Shown here one piece after another: positions 1 through 8,059 of a stretch of 64,000 nt of DNA; position 1 is the stretch's first letter; every line of letters begins with the position of its first letter. The DNA comes from an uncultured Acetatifactor sp. (GTDB lineage Bacteria; Bacillota; Clostridia; Lachnospirales; Lachnospiraceae): assembly GCA_947625255.1 (NCBI GenBank), contig CANQNT010000009.1, positions 57,453 to 121,452 on the forward strand, given 5' to 3'. Below the pieces are notes generated by a model that was given only the letters and a program-made list of their open reading frames with translations, was not told the origin of the DNA and did no database searches. Made by a program: the position numbers and the translations under genes.

Positions 1-671
1 AGACCATCTTGTGGATTGCCACTAACGTGATGGGCTTTGCCGTTACCGCAATCATCGTGGTGCTGCAGCCGGAGCTTAGGAGGGCTCTCGAGGATTTGGG
101 AAAGAAAAATGTTTTATATTCTTTCCTGCCGACAACGGATAATCGAAGAGAAGAGGAGGCATTTACAGAGAAGACGATCACGGAAATCGCCAAGGCTTGC
201 CAGGAGATGAGCAAGGTCAGGACGGGCGCGTTGATCGTTATTAAAGTGGGTACATCGCTGGAGGAATGTGAGAGGACGGGCATTGCTGTAGATGGAATTG
301 TGACCAATCAGCTGCTGATCAATATTTTTGAACATAATACCCCTCTTCATGACGGGGCAGTTATCATTGATGGGAACAGGGTTACTGCCGCCACTTGTTA
401 TCTGCCGCTGTCCGATAATATGGATTTGGGCAAGGAGTTGGGGACGAGACATCGTGCGGGCGTGGGAATTTCGGAGGTTACGGATTCTCTTACAGTGATT
501 GTGTCAGAGGAAACAGGCGCTATCAGTGTGGCCCAGGGGGGCGTGCTGGAGCATGACGTGGATGTGGAGCGCTTAAAGGAACGTATGCGGGAGATTATCA
601 GGGACGATGATCCGCAGGAGAAAGGGAAACGTATCTGGCGCAGAAAGGGAAGGAGCAAGGAGGCGAAATGA
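1..671 (+). CDS. cdaA: Diadenylate cyclase CdaA (5' end outside window)
   Basis: Makes c-di-AMP from two ATP at the membrane. The frame is open from base 3, so the N-terminal membrane helices lie outside the window; what remains begins in the last helix, followed by the family hallmark QPELRRALEDLG. The DisA_N catalytic motifs are both present: HDGAVII (DGA motif) and GTRHRAGVGISE (RHR motif). The stop overlaps the ATG of the next gene (ATGA), as expected for the conserved cdaA-ybbR pair, whose product modulates the cyclase. The C-terminus is Lys/Arg-rich. Family identity is very secure; only the true start is missing. Confidence 0.96.
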   Translation, partial: TILWIATNVMGFAVTAIIVVLQPELRRALEDLGKKNVLYSFLPTTDNRREEEAFTEKTITEIAKACQEMSKVRTGALIVIKVGTSLEECERTGIAVDGIVTNQLLINIFEHNTPLHDGAVIIDGNRVTAATCYLPLSDNMDLGKELGTRHRAGVGISEVTDSLTVIVSEETGAISVAQGGVLEHDVDVERLKERMREIIRDDDPQEKGKRIWRRKGRSKEAK

Positions 672-2077
672 AGAAGAAATTATTTGCTAACTGGGGCTTA
701 AAGCTGCTGGCTCTTTTTCTGGCTTTCGGATTGTGGTACATCGTCGTCTATGCGACGGATCCTATTATAGAGACAGATTTTTACAACATCAAAGTGGAAT
801 TCCTTAATGAAGATATTCTGCAGGAGCAGAATAAAGTGAGCGAGGTATTGGATAATACGGATCAGGTCAGGGTTGTGACCTTGAAGGGGCCTTTACAGAC
901 GTTGGATGAAATGAAGCGTTTGGGGGTCACGGTGACGGCTACGGCGGATTTTGCCAGGATGAGGGATGATTATACCGTTCCTATCGTGTTCAGCGTTCCC
1001 AGCCAATATGCCGGCTCGGTGGATGATATTATCCTTACGGAAGGCAGTTCGGTGGTGAAGCTGTTAGTGGAGGACCTTAAGAGTAAGAACGTAAGAGTCC
1101 AGTGCACGACTGTAGGCGAGACCAAGGAGGGTTTTGAAGTATCCAGCGCCACCGCGGAGATCAATACGATTACTGTCTCCGGTGCGACCAGTAAGGTGGA
1201 TCAGGTTCACCATGCCGCGGTGATACAAGATGTGACGGGTATGGATTCGGATATTTCCGCATCCGGTCCCATTTTGCTGTTTGATGAAGAGAATAATCAA
1301 TTGGACAGCAGCACCTTGCAGAGAAGCCAGTATACCACGAATATTGAGGTGCGTATTTCCGCTACCAAGGAAGTGCCCATCGTCTATGACGTATATGGGA
1401 CGCCGGCGGCTGGTTATCAGGCAACCGGAGTGGTGGAAGCGAGCCCGGATACGGTCAAGGTAGCGGGAAATCCGTCGGTGGTCAATGATTTGGAGAGTAT
1501 CGTGGTTGGCGGTGCGGGAAGTATTTTGGATATAACCGGAGCCACCGGAAACAAGGTAATTGATTTTAGCCTGAGAACATATCTTTCTGCCGCAAATGTG
1601 CAGTTGGCACAAGGAGCGGACGGCAGCGCCAGTGTTACCATTTATATTGAGGAAGAGGTGGAATCCACCTACAAGGTAAGTGCCGGAAATATCAGTTTTA
1701 TCAACGTTCCTGATGGAGTGACGATTGAGGTGCCGGAAGATTATGAGGTCTATGATTTGACACTGAAAGGGCTCCGGCAGAACTTACAAGGGAAAATCGT
1801 GCAGAGCGAGCTGCATGGCACGGTGGACGTGGAACGCTGGATGGAAGACAATGAAATAGATCATTTGGAGAGCGGGACATTCTATCTTCCGGCGGTATTT
1901 GAATTGCCGAGTGATATCAAGGAGGTCACTCCGGTGGAGGCGGAGGTGACATTCATAACGGAGGAGGAAGAAAATCCTGATACCGAGAATACCGGCAGTA
2001 ATAGCGGGAGCGGCAGCAACAGCAATAACGGAAACAACAGCAATAACGGAAACAACGGCAATAACGGCAGCAGATAA
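668..2077 (+). CDS. ybbR: YbbR-domain protein, regulator of CdaA
   Basis: A 469-aa membrane-anchored protein with one N-terminal transmembrane segment (about residues 8-28) followed by a string of extracytoplasmic YbbR repeats (about residues 50-430). Family knowledge: YbbR proteins encoded just after cdaA bind the cyclase and change its activity. The last 30 residues are a low-complexity Asn/Ser/Gly tail encoded by an imperfect trinucleotide-rich repeat near 1990-2070, probably a flexible cell-wall-facing tail. Four-base overlap with cdaA indicates translational coupling. In some annotations this gene is called cdaR, not to be confused with the sugar-diacid regulator further on. Confidence 0.93.
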   Translation: MKKKLFANWGLKLLALFLAFGLWYIVVYATDPIIETDFYNIKVEFLNEDILQEQNKVSEVLDNTDQVRVVTLKGPLQTLDEMKRLGVTVTATADFARMRDDYTVPIVFSVPSQYAGSVDDIILTEGSSVVKLLVEDLKSKNVRVQCTTVGETKEGFEVSSATAEINTITVSGATSKVDQVHHAAVIQDVTGMDSDISASGPILLFDEENNQLDSSTLQRSQYTTNIEVRISATKEVPIVYDVYGTPAAGYQATGVVEASPDTVKVAGNPSVVNDLESIVVGGAGSILDITGATGNKVIDFSLRTYLSAANVQLAQGADGSASVTIYIEEEVESTYKVSAGNISFINVPDGVTIEVPEDYEVYDLTLKGLRQNLQGKIVQSELHGTVDVERWMEDNEIDHLESGTFYLPAVFELPSDIKEVTPVEAEVTFITEEEENPDTENTGSNSGSGSNSNNGNNSNNGNNGNNGSR

Positions 2078-2135
2078 GAAGGCTTGATCCATTTGACATG
2101 GGGTTAAAAAATATAACGAAATCGGAGGAAAGGTT

Positions 2136-2399
2136 ATGGTTAGTCAAAAGGTAGTTATTAAAAATCCGACTGGTCTGCACTTAAGACCGGCAGGCATTCT
2201 CTGTAAAGAGGCAATGCAGTTCCGCGCATTGATCACCTTTAAATTTAAGGATAGTACGGCCAATGCCAAAAGCGTGCTGAGTGTTTTGGGAGCTTGCGTG
2301 AAATGCGGAGATGAGATTGAATTCGTATGTGAAGGCGAAGATGAAAAAGAGGCCTTGGAAGCGCTGGTTGCCGCGGTGAACAATGGCCTGGGAGAATAA
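2136..2399 (+). CDS. ptsH: HPr family phosphocarrier protein
   Basis: An 87-aa HPr. The phospho-accepting His lies in NPTGLHLRPAG (residues 10-20; consensus GLHARPA), and the Ser that HPr kinase phosphorylates in Firmicutes is retained in NAKSVLSVLG. It transfers phosphate from enzyme I to PTS permeases and, as Ser-P HPr, serves as CcpA corepressor. No ptsI follows, so this may be a second HPr-like or Crh-like protein, but both phosphorylation sites are kept, which favours a true HPr. Preceded by a clear GGAGGAAAGG ribosome binding site and closed by a strong terminator. Confidence 0.9.
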   Translation: MVSQKVVIKNPTGLHLRPAGILCKEAMQFRALITFKFKDSTANAKSVLSVLGACVKCGDEIEFVCEGEDEKEALEALVAAVNNGLGE

Positions 2400-2419
2400 G
2401 GAAACCGCAATATAGACAG

Positions 2420-2459
2420 AGCCTGACTTGTTACATTACAGACAAGTCGGGCTTTTTTG
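2420..2459 (+). terminator. Rho-independent terminator after HPr
   Basis: Perfect 9-bp core stem (ACTTGT/ACAAGT extended by GCCTG/CGGGC with a G-U pair) around a 10-nt loop, followed by six T residues. It ends the cdaA-ybbR-ptsH transcript. Confidence 0.9.
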
Positions 2460-2492
2460 TGTGAATGCCCAATGGGACGGCGGGAGCGTGTA

Positions 2493-2520
2493 TTGCTTTT
2501 TCTTTTCAATCTGGTATACT
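2493..2520 (+). promoter_or_regulatory. Sigma-A promoter for yqeC-yqeB-xdhC
   Basis: TTGCTT, 16-bp spacer, TATACT. The predicted transcription start, about 2527, lies downstream of the ATG at 2523, which argues against that ATG as the start of yqeC. Confidence 0.65.
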
Positions 2521-2576
2521 GAATGTGTTCGAAAAAAATTGTATGCGGCTTCAGAGTAAGCATTGTGGAGGTACTT

Positions 2577-3314
2577 GTGGGCAGGGCATATTGGCTGGAA
2601 AAAAATAAGCTGGTGGAAGGCTCATTGGAGCAGTTTTTTCCCTTTTTTCGACAAGGGAAGCATGTCATTGCCATAGTGGGAGCGGGTGGAAAGAGCACTC
2701 TCCTTTATACGTTGGCGGGGATTTTTCAACGCCAGGGAGAGCGCGCGGCTGTAACCACCACCACACATATCCGAATCCCGGAACATTGTCCTTTTTACGA
2801 TTCCTTTGTTTGTTGCGAGGAAATTTGGACAAAAGGAGAATACGTGGTCCTGGGACAGGAGGTGGGTCAGGGAAAATTGGGGGCCTTGGAAACTCGCGCG
2901 TTTTCCGGGTTGTGTGCGGAGGCGGATCAGGTTCTGGTGGAAGCGGATGGCGCGAAGCGCAGGTCATGCAAGGTACCGGCAGCTCATGAACCCGTGATTC
3001 CGGCGCAAGCGGATATTGTGATCGGGGTAGTGGGCTTAGGCGTGTTGGGACGGACCGTGGAGGACGCTTGTTTTCGGGTGGAAGAAACAAGAGAGCTGTT
3101 GGAGTGTGATGGCACTCATGTTCTGACTACAGATGATTTATGCCGGATTTTGGAATCGGAACAAGGGACGCGCAAAGGGGTTGGTCCCAGACAGTATTTT
3201 GTGGTGCTGAACCAGTGTGATGATGATCGGCAAAAGGCCTTGGGGGAAAAAATTTTGCGTGAGCTGGACTGTCCGGCGGTTATGACTTTTTTCCCGGAAG
3301 AGGAGAGAATTTGA
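2577..3314 (+). CDS. yqeC: Selenium-dependent hydroxylase accessory protein YqeC
   Basis: Putative ATP-binding accessory factor of selenium-dependent molybdenum hydroxylase maturation. A P-loop-like IVGAGGKSTLL is followed by VTTTTHIRIP and later VEADGAKRRSCKVPAAHEPV, the signature block of the YqeC family. The GTG start at 2577 is chosen because GGAGG (2567-2571) is 5 nt upstream; the same frame opens at ATG 2523, but that codon lies at the predicted transcription start. About 245 aa. First gene of a three-gene operon with yqeB and xdhC. The exact reaction of the family is not established; the role is inferred from conserved neighbourhood. Confidence 0.85.
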   Translation: MGRAYWLEKNKLVEGSLEQFFPFFRQGKHVIAIVGAGGKSTLLYTLAGIFQRQGERAAVTTTTHIRIPEHCPFYDSFVCCEEIWTKGEYVVLGQEVGQGKLGALETRAFSGLCAEADQVLVEADGAKRRSCKVPAAHEPVIPAQADIVIGVVGLGVLGRTVEDACFRVEETRELLECDGTHVLTTDDLCRILESEQGTRKGVGPRQYFVVLNQCDDDRQKALGEKILRELDCPAVMTFFPEEERI

Positions 3315-3335
3315 GAGACTGGAGATAAGAATGGC

Positions 3336-4157
3336 ATGAAAAGGAAATTGATCATAGTTCGGGGCGGGGGAGACCTGGCGACAGGGGTAATTCACAGGTT
3401 ATGGAGCGCGGGATTTCCGGTGACTATTCTGGAGGCCTCTCATCCTACGGCCATCCGTCGTCAGGTGGCTTACAGTGAGGCGGTTTATGAAGGAAGTGCC
3501 ACGGTGGAGGAGGTCCGCGCGGTGCGCTGTGAAAATCCGGAAAGTATCAGAACAGTTCTTGAGGCCGGAGAGATTCCCCTGTTGGTGGATCCGAAAGGCG
3601 CATATATCCCGTTTTTGAATCCGGGAGTCGTGGTGGATGCCATTATTGCCAAGCGGAATCTGGGAACCAACCGTTCCATGGCGCCGCTTACCATCGGTCT
3701 GGGGCCGGGTTTTGTGGCAGGGGAAGATGTGGATTTCGTGATAGAAACCATGCGAGGTCATAATCTGGGCCGGATTATCCGACGAGGAAGCGCGGCTCCC
3801 AATACGGGTGTTCCGGGGGTGATCGGTGGCTATGGGGCGGAACGGGTTCTCCACGCGCCGGGAGAAGGCGTGCTTATCTCATGCCATGGGATTGGGGATT
3901 ATGTGCTGCGGGGAGAAAGAATCGCGGAGATTCGCGGCAAAGAGAAAAGTTTTCCGGTGGAGGCCGGCATTTCAGGGCTGATCCGGGGCCTGATTCGGGA
4001 TGGCTTTTGGGTTTCGAAAGGTATGAAAATCGCCGACATTGACCCACGCAGGGAAGAATATGAGAATTGCTTTACGATTTCCGATAAGGCGCGTTGTATC
4101 GCCGGGAGCGTGTTGGAACTGGTATGCCGGTATGATGGAGGAAATAGGGAACGATGA
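3336..4157 (+). CDS. yqeB: Selenium-dependent molybdenum cofactor biosynthesis protein YqeB
   Basis: A 273-aa member of the EF2563/YqeB family. The N-terminus has a Rossmann-like glycine stretch IIVRGGGDLATGV, followed by the conserved LLVDPKGAYIPFLNPGVVVDAIIAKRN segment and, towards the C-terminus, a barrel-like region with RRGSAAPNTGVPG. In this family it accompanies yqeC, xdhC and a class V aminotransferase in genomes with selenium-dependent xanthine or purine hydroxylases. The stop overlaps the start of xdhC by four bases, so the two are probably translationally coupled. Confidence 0.88.
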   Translation: MKRKLIIVRGGGDLATGVIHRLWSAGFPVTILEASHPTAIRRQVAYSEAVYEGSATVEEVRAVRCENPESIRTVLEAGEIPLLVDPKGAYIPFLNPGVVVDAIIAKRNLGTNRSMAPLTIGLGPGFVAGEDVDFVIETMRGHNLGRIIRRGSAAPNTGVPGVIGGYGAERVLHAPGEGVLISCHGIGDYVLRGERIAEIRGKEKSFPVEAGISGLIRGLIRDGFWVSKGMKIADIDPRREEYENCFTISDKARCIAGSVLELVCRYDGGNRER

Positions 4158-5164
4158 GAAAGCTTTTTCAAAAATTGTTGCAGATGAATCGTCAGGGAAA
4201 GGATACGGTTTTCGTCACGGTGGTTGCCAAGTCCGGTTCCGCTCCCCGCGGGGTGGGCGCGCATATGCTGATCGGTCAAAGCGGGTTGCTTTCCGGAACA
4301 GTGGGAGGAGGAGCGTACGAAGGACGGGCCATTGAGATCGCGCGGACCATGCTTTTGGAAAGGCATAACCATGTAGAAGATTTTCGTCTTTATCCTAACG
4401 TGGACAAGGATCTGGGCATGATTTGCGGCGGCGAGGTGACAATGCATTTTCAATTTTTGCCTGGGAAGAACGATTTGATCTGCCGGATGACGGAACAAGC
4501 AGAGACTTGCTTTCAGACGGGCGCGCCTTGTTGGTTGATTTTACATCTGTATGCAAAGGAGGCCGGCATCCTTTTTTCTCTCAGTCTGGAAGAGGGAGTG
4601 CTGGGACCGTGGGTTCCCAATCCCATTTTGGAAACCCGGCCCATACGGTATCGCTGTGTCCGGGCGGAGCGTGGTCCTTACTATGTGGAAAGATTGCAGC
4701 AGCCGGGCAGGGTCTATATCTTCGGGGGAGGGCATGTGACTCAGGCCTTGGTGCCTGTTTTGGCATTCGTGGACTTCCGTTGTGTGGTGGTGGAAGACCG
4801 GGAGGAGTTTTGCCGGAAAGAATTATTTCCGGAAGCAGATGAAACATTGCTGATTCCTGTCGGAAAATGGGGGGAATGTCTCAAGATCGGTTCCGCGGAC
4901 TATGTCTGTATTATGACCAGGGGGCATCAGAGCGATCTGGAATGTGAAGCGTTCGCCCTGGGCACTTCTGCCCGTTATATTGGTGTGCTTGGGAGCCGCC
5001 GTAAGTTCGCGTCGGTTAACGAACGCCTCAAAGAGCGCGGCTTTACGGAGGCGGATCTCGCCCGTGTAAAAGCGCCTATCGGGCTGGCCATCGGATCCGA
5101 GACTTCTGCGGAAATTGCTGTCAGCATCGCGGCGCAGTTGATTCAGGTAAGGGCCCAGGGCTAA
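4154..5164 (+). CDS. xdhC: XdhC-family molybdenum hydroxylase maturation factor
   Basis: A 336-aa XdhC/CoxI protein. The N-terminal XdhC_CoxI domain is seen at residues 10-75 (VTVVAKSGSAPRGVGAHMLI, then GGGAYEGRAIE). A C-terminal NAD-binding-like Rossmann domain follows (YIFGGGHVTQALVPVLAFVD at about 191-210, and IMTRGHQSDLECEAF). Family knowledge: XdhC binds molybdenum cofactor, allows its sulfuration and inserts it into the hydroxylase; members in selenium clusters are thought to help selenation. Last gene of its operon, ending five bases before the convergent cdaR stop. Confidence 0.9.
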   Translation: MRKLFQKLLQMNRQGKDTVFVTVVAKSGSAPRGVGAHMLIGQSGLLSGTVGGGAYEGRAIEIARTMLLERHNHVEDFRLYPNVDKDLGMICGGEVTMHFQFLPGKNDLICRMTEQAETCFQTGAPCWLILHLYAKEAGILFSLSLEEGVLGPWVPNPILETRPIRYRCVRAERGPYYVERLQQPGRVYIFGGGHVTQALVPVLAFVDFRCVVVEDREEFCRKELFPEADETLLIPVGKWGECLKIGSADYVCIMTRGHQSDLECEAFALGTSARYIGVLGSRRKFASVNERLKERGFTEADLARVKAPIGLAIGSETSAEIAVSIAAQLIQVRAQG

Positions 5165-5169
5165 TGAGT

Positions 5170-6255
5170 TTAGGATTCTAGTTTCAAAGCCAGAAAAAAA
5201 AGTACGGCATCCTGGAATTTTCTCGGATTCCAGCCCGTCTTTTCGAGAATGCGGTTCAGTTTGTACTGAACCGTGTTTTTATGGAGAAAAAGCCGTTTGC
5301 TGGCAGCGGAAAGAGACATTTCCTCTTCCAGATAAACGGACAGCACTTCTATTTCCTCTTGTGCCAAGGGTTCCAAGGTTTTCTTGACAAATTCTGTCTT
5401 ATTTTCCTCCGTTACTGTGGACAAAATGATTTCCAGTACCAGATCGTCAAAAACGGCAAAGCTTTTGGACCCGTCCGGAATGCTTTTCCAGGCGATCAGG
5501 GCGGAATGGTGGGATTCCTGCATTTGATGCAGAAACACCTCCTTTCCCACGGCCACTTTGAGAATGTTTTCGTAATCCGCGGCAAACTTGCGCAGGATAA
5601 AATTGTTTCGGTTATATTTTTCCGCGTCCAGAATTGCCAGGTATTCATTCGGATAGTTAAAGGTGAAAAGTTCCTGGGAAAGCATCCGAAAGAGGTTTTC
5701 CACCTTTTGATCCAGCATCGGCATATTGACCGGGTTGTATTTACTGTTGGTACGGATCAGAATCAGGCGCTTTTTGGTAGAGGGATCAATTTTAAAATCC
5801 TTCAGACAATCGTTTAGATAAAGGGGATTCTCATCCAAACCGGATATCAGCGCGTGGATGACGAATTGCTTTTTTTCTTCCTGACTGCGGCTAAAGGCGT
5901 TCAGCTCCCGCTCCCGGATGAGCAGGTGGGTGATACGTTCGGCAAGATGGGCGTATTTTCGCACTTCCTCCGGTTCACCGGAGATACCGATGACGGCGAT
6001 CAGGTTGTGATTATGGTAAATGGGCAGATTAATGCCTTTTTGGGTGCCGGCGAATCCATAGTCGCTGTCCACTTCAATGACATTGCCGGTGGCTGCCGCT
6101 TTTTGGCCGATTTCATGATAGGTGCCAATGCGCTTTTCATCTGTACTTGCGGAAATGATGCCCTTAGGAGTGATGAAGTTGATATTCTGGCCACAGACAT
6201 CTTTTACAGTGTTCACGATTTGCTGGGCCAGGGATTGGTCTATGGAAGGAATCAT
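5170..6255 (-). CDS. cdaR: Sugar-diacid utilisation regulator, CdaR/PucR family
   Basis: About 361 aa. N-terminal diacid recognition domain (from DQSLAQQIVNTVKDVCGQNINF, with the conserved IGTYHEIGQKAA block) and a C-terminal PucR-type HTH (AASKRLFLHKNTVQYKLNRI). Family knowledge: such activators sense glycerate or sugar acids and control glycerate kinase and gluconate-type permeases. The genomic setting fits, since glycerate kinase is divergent and a gntP remnant follows it. Start set at 6255, where AAGGA lies upstream; 28 further residues are open but have no family match. Own promoter at 6346-6374. Confidence 0.88.
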   Translation of the reverse strand: MIPSIDQSLAQQIVNTVKDVCGQNINFITPKGIISASTDEKRIGTYHEIGQKAAATGNVIEVDSDYGFAGTQKGINLPIYHNHNLIAVIGISGEPEEVRKYAHLAERITHLLIRERELNAFSRSQEEKKQFVIHALISGLDENPLYLNDCLKDFKIDPSTKKRLILIRTNSKYNPVNMPMLDQKVENLFRMLSQELFTFNYPNEYLAILDAEKYNRNNFILRKFAADYENILKVAVGKEVFLHQMQESHHSALIAWKSIPDGSKSFAVFDDLVLEIILSTVTEENKTEFVKKTLEPLAQEEIEVLSVYLEEEMSLSAASKRLFLHKNTVQYKLNRILEKTGWNPRKFQDAVLFFLALKLES

Positions 6256-6345
6256 GGCGGTAGGTCCTTTCTTTGGGGGAGGGAAACGGGGACTGCCGTT
6301 GGCTGTAATTGCCGTTGTGCCACGGCATGATGGATGCATGATAGA

Positions 6346-6374
6346 AGTATACCATATTTTGTCCTAAATGACAA
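6346..6374 (-). promoter_or_regulatory. Promoter of cdaR
   Basis: Read on the minus strand: TTGTCA, 17-bp spacer, TATACT. The -35 lies in a small dyad TTGTC-N6-GACAA (6359-6374). Confidence 0.65.
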
Positions 6375-6390
6375 TATATAGCCTTGTAAT

Positions 6391-6424
6391 AGGATAATTT
6401 ATGTTTTATGTAACATATTATCCT
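6391..6424. promoter_or_regulatory. Dyad in the cdaR-glxK intergenic region, candidate CdaR operator
   Basis: Inverted repeat: left arm AGGATAATTTATGTT (6391-6405), right arm AACATATTATCCT (6412-6424), pairing over 13 positions with a 2-nt bulge. It lies between the divergent genes, upstream of the cdaR promoter, where an activator of glycerate kinase would bind. The assignment to CdaR is inference. Confidence 0.45.
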
Positions 6425-6549
6425 GTAGTTAAAAATGATATAGTTATTTTAGCAAGAGGAAATGGCAGGGAAGGCGCAGAAGAGGGAACGAAAATACTGC
6501 GTTCGGTTTGCCGCCTTACGTGGATCAAAGATCATCAGGAGGGAAAAAG

Positions 6550-7707
6550 ATGAAGGTAGTAACGGCAATTGATTCTTTCAAGGGAAGTATGACGTCCGTC
6601 GAGGCCGGATACGCGGCCGGGGCCGGAATTCAACGGGCGGATGCGTCTGCGGAGGTAGTGGTGCGGCCTTTGGCGGACGGCGGTGAAGGAACAGTGGAGG
6701 CATTGGTGTGCGGAATGAATGGAATCCTGCAGACCGTGGTGGTAACAGGACCTTGCGGGACGCCGGTAAGTTGTCAGTACGGTATCATTCAGGAGACCAA
6801 AACCGCGGTAGTGGAAATGTCCGGCGCGGCAGGCATCACCTTGGTTCCGGAAGACAAGAAGAATCCCATGCACACGACCACCTATGGTGTGGGCGAGGTA
6901 ATTCGGGACGCGATCTCCAAGGGCTGCCGCCGCTTTATCGTGGGGATCGGAGGCAGTGCCACCAATGACGGAGGCGTGGGTATGCTGCAGGCGTTGGGAT
7001 ATGGTTTCCTGAACGCGGAAGGAAAGCAGATTGCATACGGCGCAAAGGGGTTGGAAGAGTTGGCGCGGATTACGGAGGAGTATGTGCTGCCGGAACTGGC
7101 GGAATGTGAATTCCGGGTGGCCTGCGATGTGACCAACATTCTCTGCGGAGAGCATGGCTGCAGCGCGGTCTATGGCCCCCAAAAGGGCGCTACGCCGTCC
7201 ATGATTTTACAGATGGATAAATGGCTGGCGCATTATGCGGAACTGGCCAGGGAAAAGTACCCCAAGGCCAATCCCAATCAGGCGGGGACCGGAGCCGCCG
7301 GAGGGATGGGATTCGCGTTTTTAACCTTTACCAATGCAAAGCTGGAATCCGGAATTAAAATCGTTCTGGAGGAGACTCGTCTGGAGAAGTACATACAGGA
7401 GGCGGACCTAGTGATCACGGGTGAGGGCCGCCTGGACGGTCAGACAGCCATGGGAAAGGCTCCCGTGGGCGTGGCGCAGCTGGCAAAAAAGTACGGAAAG
7501 CCGGTAATTGCTTTTGCGGGGAGCGTAACCAAGGAAGCGGTGGAATGCAACGCCCAGGGCATCGATGCTTTTTTCCCGATTCTTCGCGGAATCACCACAT
7601 TGGAAGAGGCCATGAAGCCGGAGATTGCAAAGGAAAACTTGTCGAATACTGCGGAACAGGCCTTCCGGGTCTGGATAGCCTCGGCAAACGCTATGATAAA
7701 AAATTAA
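6550..7707 (+). CDS. glxK: Glycerate kinase (GarK/GlxK type)
   Basis: A 385-aa glycerate 2-kinase that phosphorylates D-glycerate to a phosphoglycerate for entry into glycolysis. Family blocks are present: VVTAIDSFKGSMTSVEAG at the N-terminus, ADGGEGTVEAL, GIGGSATNDGGVGMLQALG (phosphate and substrate loop) and ADLVITGEGRLDGQTAMGK. Start chosen at 6550 behind AGGAGG (6538-6543), although the frame is open from 6508. Divergent from cdaR and followed by a gntP-permease remnant, giving a glycerate module with a broken uptake gene. Confidence 0.94.
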   Translation: MKVVTAIDSFKGSMTSVEAGYAAGAGIQRADASAEVVVRPLADGGEGTVEALVCGMNGILQTVVVTGPCGTPVSCQYGIIQETKTAVVEMSGAAGITLVPEDKKNPMHTTTYGVGEVIRDAISKGCRRFIVGIGGSATNDGGVGMLQALGYGFLNAEGKQIAYGAKGLEELARITEEYVLPELAECEFRVACDVTNILCGEHGCSAVYGPQKGATPSMILQMDKWLAHYAELAREKYPKANPNQAGTGAAGGMGFAFLTFTNAKLESGIKIVLEETRLEKYIQEADLVITGEGRLDGQTAMGKAPVGVAQLAKKYGKPVIAFAGSVTKEAVECNAQGIDAFFPILRGITTLEEAMKPEIAKENLSNTAEQAFRVWIASANAMIKN

Positions 7708-7730
7708 GGTGACAAAGGAGAGAGCAGAAC

Positions 7731-8005
7731 ATGAATCGTCATTGATCCGCTGATCGCGCTGCCTTTGGGAGGTCTGTGTTGTGCGCTGGCTTGTAAATGT
7801 ATCCGGAATTTCCGCGGTGGCAGCCGGAGCCATGATTCACGCCGGGGCCACCGTGGTGGATTCCTTGCCTCACGGCTCGTTCTTCCATGCGACGGGCGGT
7901 GCGGCCGATATGAGTATTAAAGAGAGAATCCGGCTGATTCCTTACGAGGCCTGCGTGGGTCATACCAGTACCATCGTGGCCACCATTTTGTATCTGCTTG
8001 TGTGA
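7731..8005 (+). pseudogene. gntP: Remnant of a GntP-family permease
   Basis: A ribosome binding site (AAGGAGAG) and ATG at 7731 follow glxK, but the frame ends after four codons (TGA 7743). From about 7781 a different frame encodes a GntP-like C-terminus: GISAVAAGAMIHAGATVVDSLPHG, then MSIKERIRLIPYEACVG and a hydrophobic end, stopping at 8005. A normal GntP permease is about 440 residues, so only the start signal and the last 75 codons remain, consistent with a large internal deletion plus frameshift. It fits the operon as the lost glycerate or gluconate importer. Confidence 0.7.
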
Positions 8006-8059
8006 AAATAAGAATTAGGAACCCTAAGAATTGGCGAACATAGTTGGCAACCGGAAAAT

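Noticed and set aside
1990..2070. AAC/GGC-rich repeat at the end of ybbR as a CRISPR-like or mobile repeat
   Set aside because: It is in frame and encodes the Asn/Ser/Gly tail; it is a coding low-complexity stretch.
2523..2576. N-terminal extension of yqeC from ATG 2523
   Set aside because: The ATG lies at the predicted transcription start and has no ribosome binding site; GTG 2577 has GGAGG 5 nt upstream.
7731..7745. In-frame TGA after four codons read as selenocysteine, since selenium genes are near
   Set aside because: The frame after the TGA shows no protein family likeness, while the GntP-like C-terminus is in another frame, so a deletion/frameshift explains it better.
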